DNA of 64,000 nt from Saccharothrix tamanrassetensis (lineage in GTDB: Bacteria; Actinomycetota; Actinomycetes; Mycobacteriales; Pseudonocardiaceae). Positions 53,280-61,618 of this stretch are shown here, one piece after another; the first letter of the stretch is position 1, and the number at the start of each line of letters is the position of its first letter. The position numbers and the translations under genes are program-made. The notes beneath the pieces are model-generated. The model had not been told where the DNA came from. It was given only the letters and a program-made list of their open reading frames with translations, and ran no database searches. Where the stretch lies: contig NZ_JACHJN010000009.1 in assembly GCF_014203665.1 (NCBI RefSeq), forward strand, positions 186,001 through 250,000, given 5' to 3'.

Positions 53280-55250
53280 ATGACCGACATGCAGGCCGGC
53301 ACCGCCGCCGGCGAGGCAGAGCTGCTGTGGCGTCCGGACCCCGACCGGGTCGCGGGCAGCCGCATGGCCGCGTTCCGCACCTGGCTCTCCACGGAGAAGG
53401 GGCTCGAGTTCGCCGACTACCCCGCGCTGTGGGAGTGGTCGGTGACCGACCTGGAGGCGTTCTGGGGCGCGATCGCCGAGTTCTTCGAGGTGGTGTTCCA
53501 CAGCGAGCCCACGGCGGTGCTGACCGAGCGCGTGATGCCCGGCGCGGAGTGGTTCCCCGGTGCGACGCTGAACTACGCCGAACACGCGCTGCGCCGCGAC
53601 ACCGACGACCTGGCGGTGATCTTCCACCGCGAGGACGGCCGGTCGGCCCGGCTCACCTACGCCGAGCTGCGCCGCCGCGTGGCCGCCGTGCGGGCCGGTC
53701 TGGTGTCGCTGGGCGTCGGGCGCGGCGACCGGGTGGTGGCGCTGATGCCGAACTCGCCGGAGGCGCTGATCGCGTTCCTGGCGACGGCGTCGCTGGGCGC
53801 GGTGTGGTCGTCGTGCTCGCCGGACTTCGGCGCGCGGGCCATCGCCGACCGGTTCACCCAGATCGAGCCGACCGTGCTGGTCGCCGTGGACGGGTACCGG
53901 TACAACGGGCGCGGGTTCGACGTGCGGTCGACCGTGGAGCAGCTGCGGGCGGAGATCCCGTCCTTGCGCGCCACGGTGCTGATCGACTACCTGGGCGGCA
54001 CCCTGCCCGGCGTGGTCGCCTGGGACTCGCTGCTGACCGGGTTCGCCGGCGCGGAACTGGCGTTCGAGCCGGTGCCGTTCGACCACCCGCTGTGGGTGCT
54101 GTACTCGTCGGGCACGACGGGGCTGCCGAAGGGCATCGTGCAGGGCCACGGCGGGATCGTGCTGGAGCACCTGAAGATGCTCGCGCTGCACAGCGACCTG
54201 GGGCCCGGCGACCGGTTCTTCTGGTTCACCACCACCGGTTGGATGATGTGGAACTTCCTGGTGTCCGGCCTGCTGGTGGGCACCACCATCGTCCAGTTCG
54301 ACGGCAGCCCGGCGCACCCCGACCTGTCCGTGCTGTGGCACCTGGTGGAGCAGCACCGGGTCACGTACTTCGGCACGTCCGCCCCGTACATCCAGTCGTG
54401 CCTGAAAGAGGGCCTGGAACCGGCCGACCGCCACGACCTGACCGCACTGCGCGTGGTCGGCTCCACAGGTGCCCCGCTGACCCCCGAGGGCTTCCGCTGG
54501 ATCGCCGACGCCGTCGGCCGGGACGTGCAGATCGCCTCGGTGTCCGGCGGCACCGACCTGTGCACGGCGTTCGTCGCGGCGTCCCCGGACCTCCCGGTGT
54601 GGCTGGGGGAACTGTCCTGCCGGGCACTGGGCGCGGCGGTCTACGCGTACTCGGAATCCGGCGCGCCTGTCGTGGAGGAGGTGGGCGAACTGGTGATCAC
54701 CGAACCCATGCCTTCCATGCCGGTCTTCTTCTGGAACGACCAGGACGGTTCACGACTGCGCGAGGCGTACTTCGACACGTTCCCCGGCGTGTGGCGGCAC
54801 GGCGACTGGATCCGCGTCACAGCGCGCGGCTCCGCCGTCATCTACGGCCGCAGCGACTCGACGCTGAACCGCGGCGGCGTGCGGATGGGCACCAGCGAGT
54901 TCTACCGGGTCGTGGAAGGCCTGCCGGGGGTGGTGGACTCCCTGGTGATCGACACGTCGGGAGCGGGCCGGACCGATGGCGAGCTGCTGTGCTTCCTGGT
55001 GCTGGAGCCGGGCGTGGCGCTGACCGACCTGGAACCGGCGCTGAAGACCGAACTGCGCACCAACCTGTCCCCGCGCCACGTCCCGAACCGCTTCGTGGCC
55101 GTGGACGAGATCCCGAGGACCCTCAACGGCAAGAAGTGCGAGGTGCCCGTCAAGAAGATCCTCGCGGGCACCCCGCCGGAGCAGGCCGTGAGCCGGGACG
55201 CCCTGCGCAACCCCGACGCCCTCACCCCGTTCCTGGCCCTGGCGAGGTAG
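53280..55250 (+). CDS. acetoacetyl-CoA synthetase
   Basis: An ANL-superfamily enzyme of 656 residues that joins acetoacetate to CoA using ATP. The N-terminal LLWRPDPDRVAGSRMAAFR and WFPGATLNYAEHALR are diagnostic of acetoacetate-CoA ligases. The P-loop is LYSSGTTGLPKGI, followed by FFWFTTTGWMMWNF; the C-terminal hinge is NRGGVRMGTSEFYR, with the catalytic lysine in TLNGKKCEVPVKK. ATG 53280. It may let the cell use acetoacetate or feed polyhydroxybutyrate or isoprenoid routes. It lies after the type VII cassette, probably as its own unit. Confidence 0.92.
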   Translation: MTDMQAGTAAGEAELLWRPDPDRVAGSRMAAFRTWLSTEKGLEFADYPALWEWSVTDLEAFWGAIAEFFEVVFHSEPTAVLTERVMPGAEWFPGATLNYAEHALRRDTDDLAVIFHREDGRSARLTYAELRRRVAAVRAGLVSLGVGRGDRVVALMPNSPEALIAFLATASLGAVWSSCSPDFGARAIADRFTQIEPTVLVAVDGYRYNGRGFDVRSTVEQLRAEIPSLRATVLIDYLGGTLPGVVAWDSLLTGFAGAELAFEPVPFDHPLWVLYSSGTTGLPKGIVQGHGGIVLEHLKMLALHSDLGPGDRFFWFTTTGWMMWNFLVSGLLVGTTIVQFDGSPAHPDLSVLWHLVEQHRVTYFGTSAPYIQSCLKEGLEPADRHDLTALRVVGSTGAPLTPEGFRWIADAVGRDVQIASVSGGTDLCTAFVAASPDLPVWLGELSCRALGAAVYAYSESGAPVVEEVGELVITEPMPSMPVFFWNDQDGSRLREAYFDTFPGVWRHGDWIRVTARGSAVIYGRSDSTLNRGGVRMGTSEFYRVVEGLPGVVDSLVIDTSGAGRTDGELLCFLVLEPGVALTDLEPALKTELRTNLSPRHVPNRFVAVDEIPRTLNGKKCEVPVKKILAGTPPEQAVSRDALRNPDALTPFLALAR

Positions 55251-55292
55251 GTCGGCGAGACGTGCGCCACACGACCCCCGCCTGAACCCCGG

Positions 55293-55351
55293 ATGAACAC
55301 CCTCCTCGTACCTCCTGACCAGCACGGACGGGGGTAGGAGGGGGGTGTTTT
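55293..55351 (+). terminator. terminator after acetoacetyl-CoA synthetase gene
   Basis: AACACCCTCCT and the following CCTCC pair with GGGGTAGGAGGGGGGTGTT (55331-55349), and TTTT follows. It lies about 45 bp past the stop. Confidence 0.6.
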
Positions 55352-55402
55352 GCTAGTCGGGTGCCGACCTGTGTAACCTATGCGTCGTAGCCGAGGGCTC
55401 CG

Positions 55403-55492
55403 GGAGGCTTCGCCTAGTCTGGTCTATGGCGCCGCACTGCTAATGCGGTTTGGGTTTATCGCCCATCCCGGGTTCAAATCCCGGAGCCTCCG
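55403..55492 (+). tRNA. tRNA-Ser (GCU anticodon)
   Basis: A 90-nt class II tRNA: acceptor GGAGGCT/AGCCTCC, anticodon loop CTGCTAA giving anticodon GCT, a long variable arm and a T-arm GGTTCAAATCC. CCA is not encoded. Confidence 0.95.
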
Positions 55493-55531
55493 CAACACCC
55501 GGCTTCGGCCTGGTGACAACTGAAGAACGAT

Positions 55532-55604
55532 GCGCTCGTAGCTCAACGGATAGAGCATCTGACTACGGATCAGAAGGTTGCAGGTTCGAATCCTGCCGAG
55601 CGCG
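55532..55604 (+). tRNA. tRNA-Arg (ACG anticodon)
   Basis: A 73-nt cloverleaf: acceptor GCGCTCG/CGAGCGC, anticodon loop CTACGGA giving anticodon ACG, and a T-arm GGTTCGAATCC. It is a usual target for actinobacterial integrative elements, and integrase remnants follow immediately. Confidence 0.95.
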
Positions 55605-55612
55605 CATCGCAG

Positions 55613-55644
55613 AACCGCAGTGAGACCACCCTCTCACTGCGGTT
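55613..55644 (+). terminator. hairpin after tRNA-Arg
   Basis: A perfect 12-bp stem, 55613-55624 with 55633-55644 and an 8-nt loop, just past the tRNA. Confidence 0.75.
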
Positions 55645-55648
55645 TCCG

Positions 55649-55875
55649 CTATCTCCGGGCCTCACCTCGTTGTTCCGCTATCGCTGTCGGAGTCCTTGGG
55701 TGTCCGAGCGTTGCTCTTCGTGGCACGATCGACCTGGTAGCTTCGGCTGCGCCGTTCGCCACTTCCGGCAGGACGCTCATGTAGAGGTCGCTGGTCATGG
55801 CAAGCCTCGAGTGCCCCAGCGTCATCCTGGATGACCTTCAGGTCGATGCCGGCGGAGGGCATGAGCGTGATCCGA
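55649..55875 (-). pseudogene. tyrosine integrase C-terminal remnant
   Basis: Reading from about 55875 the minus strand gives ITLMPSAGIDLKVIQDD, then after a frameshift near 55820 GHSRLAMTSDLYMSVLPEVA and a stop at 55649. This is the C-terminal box of phage-type tyrosine recombinases (AGIDLKVIQ, then GHS, then the Tyr in DLYMSV). The N-terminal part is missing. The remnant points toward tRNA-Arg, as integrases next to an attachment site normally do. It is a decayed, inactive gene. Confidence 0.75.
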
Positions 55876-55884
55876 CGATGGCCG

Positions 55885-56052
55885 GCTGCGGTCAGTGTCG
55901 CCACTGCGGCAACCGCCTTCAACATCCCCCGCAGCAAGGCGTAAGACCTGATCGCACGCGGCGAGTTCCCGGCCAAGGCCATGCGACCCGGTGGGCATTA
56001 CAAGATCGTCACCGCGTCGATCATCCGTGCCCTGTCGGACGGAGGTGGTTAG
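55885..56052 (+). pseudogene. excisionase/HTH remnant with premature stop
   Basis: The plus strand reads VSVATAATAFNIPRSKA, then TAA, then DLIARGEFPAKAMRPGG and HYKIVTASIIRALSDGGG to a stop at 56052. This is the pattern of MerR-like excisionase proteins (SKAYDLIARGEFP). A TAC to TAA change at the Tyr codon would explain the stop. It lies directly against the integrase remnant, but on the opposite strand, so the element has been rearranged. Confidence 0.65.
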
Positions 56053-56758
56053 GCCGAAGCGGTCGCCACCGGGCCGAGCGGGACGCTCATCAGCTTGTCG
56101 AACCGATAGATCGTGCCTTCTCGGCGCAGCTCCACCAGCGCCACCTCGGACACGGCTGCGGTCACAGGTGGCCGTTCGCGCAGCTCGTCGATCATCGGCA
56201 GCAGCAGCCTGACCACCACGTCGGTGTTGGCGTAGGCGATGCTCAGGTGCGGCCGGAAGTACCGGGTGTCCATGTGCGCCCGGTCGCCGACCACATCACG
56301 CACGGCGTCCGCCAACGCCTGGTGCATGGGAAAAGCGCTGACCAGGGGGACACGCTGAACCTCAGGGCACCCCGCGAACGTGCCAGCGGCCCGATCTCCA
56401 CCTTGAACGGCGACAGCCGCAGGCACCGCTTCCGAGCGGCGTTTGCGGCTGTCGCCGCGACCTCTGCGGCCACCTGGTTCACGAACCCGACTCGTCCCAC
56501 CGTCAGGTGCAAGGCGTCCAAGGGCACAAGATCGAAGCGCTGGTGCTCCAGGCGGGCCTGACACTGCTTGGCGAGCTGGACCAGTTCGGTCCCGTCGAAC
56601 GGCAACATCCAGTAATAGGCCCGACGACCGGACGGCCACTCGGGACGTACCCAGTGGTTCTGCATCCGGTCCAGCGAGAAGAACGACTTCCAGTCATGGC
56701 TGCGGATCACGTCGACGTCATCGAGATCGTCCGGCAGCCGCGACGGGAAGGCAGTCAC
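56049..56758 (-). pseudogene. 2H phosphoesterase (2'-5' RNA ligase-like), frameshifted
   Basis: From ATG 56758 the frame encodes HDWKSFFSLDRMQNHWVRPE, the first 2H motif LHLTVGR and RSRGALRFSV. It then shifts at a GGGAAAA run (about 56328-56334), and the second part continues in another frame with MHQALADAVRDVVGD, the second motif PHLSIAY and the end PLGPVATASA, with a stop at 56049. The two halves together make a full 2H-type protein of about 236 residues. A single base change in the homopolymer would restore it, so it could be a recent pseudogene, a sequencing error or a programmed shift. Confidence 0.7.
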
Positions 56759-56790
56759 TTAAGGATCTCCCTGGTGTACGAACCCCCCAA

Positions 56791-57353
56791 CCAGTCCTCA
56801 ACCTCGCCACCGACGAAACGGCCCTCCAAGCGGCCCTTGCCTACGCCGCGATGGATCTACCCGTCGTGCCTGGCGTGGTCTGGCACTAGGGCCGCTTCGT
56901 CAATCCCACCACTGGCGATCCAGTGACCCGTGTGACTCTCCAACAAGCCGACACCGCCACCACGGATCCCGCCCAGGTGCGCGAATGGTGGGAAGCGCCA
57001 ACTCGCCGCGGCCAAGCCGTACTCGCGGTCGTCGGCTCACAACTGGGTGCCGTCTCCATCCCGCTCAGCCTCACCTAACGACTCATCCAACACCCCTGGT
57101 TCACCATCCGCCCGACCCCGTCGTGCAGATCCCGGACCTGCCCATCGCCTTCGTCCTGTACCGCCCGCTCACACCCCCGTCCCTGGTCACCGACCACGTC
57201 CGAGTCGTGGACGAGGGCACGACGATTCCGCTCCCGCCCACTGCGGTCGGCTCGATTTCGTCGGCTGGTGGATGTCACTCGAGCAGGCCGGCAACACACT
57301 CCTGACCGGCCAAGAATTGGCAGATCTCATCCACAGCATCGAGGACAGCAGGC
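56791..57353 (+). pseudogene. decayed primase-type/accessory gene of an integrative element
   Basis: A plus-strand gene broken by two stops (56887, 57076) and at least two frameshifts (near 57112 and 57245). The pieces read LAYAAMDLPVVPGVVWH, GRFVNPTTGDPV, ADTATTDPAQVREWW, PVVQIPDLPIAFVLYRP and SLEQAGNTLLTGQELADLI. The AYAAxxLPVVPG and ADTATTDPxxVxEWW features resemble the bifunctional primase-type proteins of actinobacterial integrative elements. The match is from memory of the family and is not certain. It overlaps the next remnant at an ATGA junction. Confidence 0.5.
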
Positions 57354-57664
57354 ATGACCGACCAGCCCGACACGAAGCCCCAGTGGGCCGAAGCGGGATT
57401 CCAACGGTTTCTGCACGGCCTAGCCCACGAGCACGGCCCCGAGGCTCTTCGCCATCGCCAACGAGTACGGAACCCGCCACGACGCCGAGATTGCCGCCTA
57501 CGGCCTGGTCTTCCCAGGCCACGTCGAGGTGGTCACGATCGAAGGGCACTTCCGCACGCTCACCGACACCGCTGGAAGTGCTCTTGGTGCCTTCACCCGC
57601 ATGGCGACGGTCGAAGGCAAAGGCCCACCTGCTGTGGCTGGACGAGGCGATGAACAGGCTCTAG
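57354..57664 (+). pseudogene. hypothetical accessory gene, multiply frameshifted
   Basis: From ATG 57354 the pieces MTDQPDTKPQWAEAGFQRFL, then LFAIANEYGTRHDAEIAAYG and VEVVTIEGHFRTLTDTAGSA, then KAHLLWLDEAMNRL each lie in a different frame. Together they look like one former protein of about 100 residues. I do not recognise its function. It completes the run of decayed genes after tRNA-Arg. Confidence 0.5.
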
Positions 57665-57957
57665 CGCCCTCGTCCTCGCGACTCCACCGCAGGCACCAAC
57701 CGACGCGGCGACTGCTCCAGCGTCTGCCCGGGACGCCGAGACACCGCCGCCACCTCCTTTCCCGGCCGTGGTCCAGAAAGCGCCGAAAGCCGCGCAACAG
57801 CAGCCGCTGCGGCCTTCCTTCGATGCACCCGTCCACGAGCCTTCTGCCAATCGCTGATCTCCACTAGCAGCGAGACAAGAGCAAGAACCAGTCCCGCGAT
57901 CGAGAATCCCACGCAAGTACGGGTGTCGAAGCGCGACCGCATCCCCAATCCCGCCAC
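57661..57957 (-). CDS. possible small membrane protein
   Basis: A 98-residue frame with one hydrophobic segment (VGFSIAGLVLALVSLLVEI, about 16-34) after a short basic start, then an Ala/Arg-rich tail. It could be a real single-span protein, but its start has no clear ribosome site and it overlaps the end of the preceding remnant. Nothing links it to a family. Confidence 0.3.
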   Translation of the reverse strand: MAGLGMRSRFDTRTCVGFSIAGLVLALVSLLVEISDWQKARGRVHRRKAAAAAVARLSALSGPRPGKEVAAVSRRPGQTLEQSPRRLVPAVESRGRGR

Positions 57958-57964
57958 CTCCCGC

Positions 57965-58209
57965 GCGGCCCGCCGCAGCTTTGTCGCGCTGACATGCGCG
58001 GCAGTTCGAAGTCTAGATATCGACGATCAGCTAGCCGATCCTGCTGAGGCGGGCCGGTGGTGCGGATTGCTCGTTACCTTGCAAGCTATCTGAATTGGCT
58101 ATCCGGTGCTGCCGCGAGGGTGATAGGTTCGGGTGGTGGTGGGTAGTTCGGTTGAGTTCTCGCACCTACCTTGTGGGCTTGGGGTCTGGACAGAGTGGTC
58201 CCGCTCAGG
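57965..58209. other. gene-free, lower-GC stretch
   Basis: No gene seen. Base composition drops here compared with the rest of the window (for example around TCTAGATATCGACGATCAGC near 58012), and the drop continues into the nuclease gene downstream. Confidence 0.45.
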
Positions 58210-59244
58210 TTAGGGAGTCGTGGGCGGCGAGACTGTCGATCGATTCTCCAGTTCACCTGTGGTGGCGTTCCTGATCTCCTGCGAGTTGCCCAAGCGAAAG
58301 TTGTTCGGGTCAATTACTGCATCCTCGATTGAGTAGAGGTGCTCGTTTGCGCGTACAGGAACGGCGTGTGGATCTTCAATCTCAACCCACGACTCGTCAC
58401 GGGAGAGGGGGACTTCTGACCAGTGCACGTATGACGGGACGATGCGGTGGCTCAGCAGATCGACGAGTCCGCGGCACTCAACCGGATCGACGTGGCCAAG
58501 CCAATAGCGGCGTCGGACGGTGTAACTGATGACAAAATCGTACACAGGCCGCCACCGCGGTTCGTTATTGACATCAGTCACGTAAATCTGCACTGGTTTG
58601 GTACTGATAAGTTTCACTGGACCGTCGGCACGGATATCTAGCTGCCGTGAGTTCCACAGATCCGTGAAGCGCTCCGGTATACGAATTCGCGTCTTGCCGC
58701 CATCGTCGGACAAGTTGGCGAACCAGCCAACGCGATCGTCACTGTAGATGGTGTCGCCCGCCTCCGCATGGTGTGAGAGCGATCCTGATAGGACGGGTGT
58801 AAGTGTCGTCCAGAGCACAGGCAGCTTGAGTACATCACGCCAACGGCCAGTCACACTGTCATGTAGGGCGTACAACTCGATACCGAGATTGCGGGCATAG
58901 CGGAGGGCCGGCGCGGTGAACCCTCGATTACTCACCAATACGCCGCGATCTGCGCCAGTGTCCCTTAGGACCGTGGCCAACTTGTCTAGATCAGTGAGGT
59001 CGGCCCGCCGCCCACGATCTTTGACCTCCACGACGGCCAGGCGGGGCTGCTTGGTCGCATCCGACCACCGGATGCTCACATCTATTTGACGCTGTGCGCC
59101 GGAAAGGCGACCTAGGATGCGATCATTGTGTTTAACGACCGCGCGGTCCCCTTCGAGCTCACTGAAGATCTGATGGGCAAGTAGTTCCAGATCCAGGCCA
59201 GGGCGAGCGGACGAAGGGGGCGGCTCGTTCTCAGCGTCATGCAC
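58210..59244 (-). CDS. orphan Mrr-like restriction endonuclease-fold protein
   Basis: A 344-residue protein whose N-terminal third is a PD-(D/E)XK nuclease domain: D55 in QRQIDVSIRW and E73/K75 in AVVEVKDRGRR, followed by LDKLATVLRDTGADRGVLVS and GFTAPALRYARNLGIEL, typical of Mrr_cat-type nucleases. The C-terminal 200 residues have no family that I recognise. It has no methyltransferase partner. The base composition is lower in GC than its neighbours, and it follows the decayed element, so it may be a transferred defence gene. I use GTG 59244; the frame extends further without family character. Confidence 0.75.
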   Translation of the reverse strand: MHDAENEPPPSSARPGLDLELLAHQIFSELEGDRAVVKHNDRILGRLSGAQRQIDVSIRWSDATKQPRLAVVEVKDRGRRADLTDLDKLATVLRDTGADRGVLVSNRGFTAPALRYARNLGIELYALHDSVTGRWRDVLKLPVLWTTLTPVLSGSLSHHAEAGDTIYSDDRVGWFANLSDDGGKTRIRIPERFTDLWNSRQLDIRADGPVKLISTKPVQIYVTDVNNEPRWRPVYDFVISYTVRRRYWLGHVDPVECRGLVDLLSHRIVPSYVHWSEVPLSRDESWVEIEDPHAVPVRANEHLYSIEDAVIDPNNFRLGNSQEIRNATTGELENRSTVSPPTTP

Positions 59245-59436
59245 GGCGAATGACAATACCCCTGAAGTCTGATACTCCCTTGCAGGCAGGCAATTCGGCG
59301 TTACAGCTTGGCCCACGAGGGGAAACGCGCCGGCGGCGACACCGGCGACGCGATGCTGCTGCTCGGCTGGACCTCCGAGGACCTGCCCAGGCGCACCATG
59401 CCCGGATTCGGGCACAACGGTTCAGACGGGACGGGT
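59245..59436. other. short gap between nuclease and hydrolase genes
   Basis: No gene is supported. Composition returns to high GC across this interval, marking the likely edge of the foreign segment. Confidence 0.4.
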
Positions 59437-60360
59437 TCAGGTGCCTTGGTCGTCGGTCCGGCCGATGATCCACCGGGTCAGGGTGTCGAGGTAGCCGGGT
59501 GCCAGTCGGGTGCCGCCGTCGGTCCGGACGCGGTGGTCGGCACCGGGGAATACCTCGACGGTCAGCGTCGCCCGGCTGTCGCGGTGGCGGTGGCAGGCGG
59601 CGGCGGTGAAGAGGCGGATGCTGTCGGCGACCGGGACCACCTCGTCGTCGGCGCCGAAGATCGCCAGGTGCGGGCACCGCAGGCGCAGCGCGTCCGGGAT
59701 GGGGTCGTGGTCCTGCTTGCGCTTGAGGAAACGCCAGAGGCGCTCGTCCACTTGGGCGGCGTGCTCGGTGAACGCGGTCGGCGGGGATTGGGTGATTCCG
59801 ATCGCCTCGGCGAAGTCGGCGTCGCGCCGACCGGCCTCGATGACGCGGTCGTAGGCGGCCAGCGCGGCGTCGACCTCGTCGTCGGTGATCCCCTTGGTTC
59901 GCCGCAAGGTGGTGGACAGCTCGTAGCGGTCCTGCGCGGCGGGTGTCGTACCGGGCCCGCCGTTGGTGACGACCCACGGCACGTCGTCCCGCAGCGTGGT
60001 GGTGCGCAGGACGACCCAGCCGCCTTCGCTGTGCCCGAACAGCCCCACAGCCCCGCTCCGCACTTCCGGTCGCGCACGCAGGAGATCCAGGGCGGCAGCC
60101 GCGTCGGACGCCAGGTCGTCGATCGACGCGTCGAGCCAGTCGCCGGACGACCCGCCGACGCCGCGCTTGTCGTAGGACAGCACGGCGATCCCGGCGTCCA
60201 CCAGGTGCCGCCGGATCGCCGGGAAGTGCGTGTCGTTGTCCCGGTCCGACGGCCCGGACCCACCAACCATGACCACACCCGGCAGCGGCGCACCGCGGTC
60301 GGGCAACGTCAGCGAACCGGCCAACACCACCTCGGCGTTGGTGAAAGTAACGTCCTCCAA
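59437..60360 (-). CDS. alpha/beta hydrolase
   Basis: A 307-residue serine hydrolase. The oxyanion region is VVMVGGSGPSDRDND, the nucleophile elbow is GHSEGG, with Asp in IFGADDEVVPV and His in PGADHRVR completing the triad. The TTG at 60360 has an AGGGGGA site and fits the family start (LEDVTFTNAEVVLAG); GTG 60390 is an in-frame alternative. Members are dienelactone- or ester-cleaving enzymes. The gene is alone, with no neighbour that hints at a substrate. Confidence 0.85.
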   Translation of the reverse strand: MEDVTFTNAEVVLAGSLTLPDRGAPLPGVVMVGGSGPSDRDNDTHFPAIRRHLVDAGIAVLSYDKRGVGGSSGDWLDASIDDLASDAAAALDLLRARPEVRSGAVGLFGHSEGGWVVLRTTTLRDDVPWVVTNGGPGTTPAAQDRYELSTTLRRTKGITDDEVDAALAAYDRVIEAGRRDADFAEAIGITQSPPTAFTEHAAQVDERLWRFLKRKQDHDPIPDALRLRCPHLAIFGADDEVVPVADSIRLFTAAACHRHRDSRATLTVEVFPGADHRVRTDGGTRLAPGYLDTLTRWIIGRTDDQGT

Positions 60361-60612
60361 CAGGATTCCCCCTGAGCCGACGATGACCACCGGCGTAGCG
60401 CCGGCCCCATTTCGAGGTACCGGATCGCTCCGCCGCCTCGCACAACGCCCAGTGTCCTGCGCCGGTCAATCAAGATATGGGGCGACGCGTTCGCGCACCG
60501 CCGCCGGCCCGGCCCTCAACTCCATGCGCCTCAACGAATACGACCAAGAGTGGCGGCGGGTCGTCTACGGGCAGATGCGCCCCGGAGCCGTGTGCGTCAG
60601 GGACCATGAAGC

Positions 60613-61464
60613 ATGCGCTCGGATGGCTGGCACCTCACCGAAGACGTCGATGACTTTCTCGCCCGAGCCGGGGACTTCCTGCGCTCACGCCCCGCCCTGC
60701 ACACCATGCCGTTGACGGTGTTCGAGAAGCTGCGGACCTCCGGGGTGGACGCATACGGCGAAGCCACCGTGTTCGGCCGGCTGGAGCAAGGGGGAGAGGT
60801 CCGCGCCATCTTCTACCGCCGTCCGACCCACCGCCTGAGCCTCACCGCCGTCCCCCCAGAGCAGGCCGACGCCCTCGCCGCCCACCTGGCCGACCTCGGC
60901 CACCCTCTGGCCGGCGTCACCGCGGACCACGACACCGCTACCGCTTTCGCCGAGGCGTGGCAGCGGCACACAGGCGCAGTTCCGGTAGACAGCCTGCGGG
61001 TCCGTCTTTATCGTCTCGGCACGCTCACCCCGCCGCAGCCGGTCCCGGAGGGCCGGGGGCGCGTTGCGGGCGCCCAGGACCGTGACCAGGTCATCCGCTG
61101 GTGCGGTGAGTTCGTCGCCGATGTCGGAGAGGCCCCCGCCGACTCGTGGGCCGACTCCCGCTTCGCCGACAAGCACTTCACGTTCTGGGAGACCCCGGAC
61201 GGCACTCCCGTCTCCATGGCGGGCACGACCTCGATGGTCGCCGGCATGGTCCGCCTGGACCCCGTCTACACCCCGGCCCACCTCCGGGGGCGTGGCTACG
61301 CCGGCGCCGTGACGGCCGAAGTGAGCCGTGCCGCGCTGGCCGCAGGGGCGACGGACGTGGTGTTGTTCGCGGACCCGGCCAACGCCACCAGCAACGCCCT
61401 CTACCAGCGCATCGGATACGTCCCGCTCGCCGACTTCGCCGGCTGCGACTTCCCGAAAAGGTAG
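60613..61464 (+). CDS. GNAT-family N-acetyltransferase
   Basis: A 283-residue protein with the GNAT domain in its C-terminal half: VRLDPVYTPAHLRGRGYAG is the acetyl-CoA loop, and LFADPANATSNALYQRIGY is the C-terminal motif. The N-terminal half looks like a diverged second GNAT-type fold, as in tandem GNAT enzymes. ATG 60613. It lies about 250 bp from the divergent hydrolase gene. Substrate unknown. Confidence 0.85.
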   Translation: MRSDGWHLTEDVDDFLARAGDFLRSRPALHTMPLTVFEKLRTSGVDAYGEATVFGRLEQGGEVRAIFYRRPTHRLSLTAVPPEQADALAAHLADLGHPLAGVTADHDTATAFAEAWQRHTGAVPVDSLRVRLYRLGTLTPPQPVPEGRGRVAGAQDRDQVIRWCGEFVADVGEAPADSWADSRFADKHFTFWETPDGTPVSMAGTTSMVAGMVRLDPVYTPAHLRGRGYAGAVTAEVSRAALAAGATDVVLFADPANATSNALYQRIGYVPLADFAGCDFPKR

Positions 61465-61618
61465 CGCCAGCACTACCCACGAACGGACGCTGACGCGATT
61501 CTGGTCGCCCGTTCCCGTCTCTAGGGTCGAGTGCAGCGAGGACTCGCCGGGGCCATCACGTGACGACGTGAACGCGAATCCCGGAAACGGGAAAACTGAG
61601 GCGAAGGAACAGGGCTGT

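Noticed and set aside
55605-58200. Second attachment-site repeat of the tRNA-Arg 3' end
   Set aside because: I looked for the tRNA T-arm/acceptor sequence downstream and did not see a copy.
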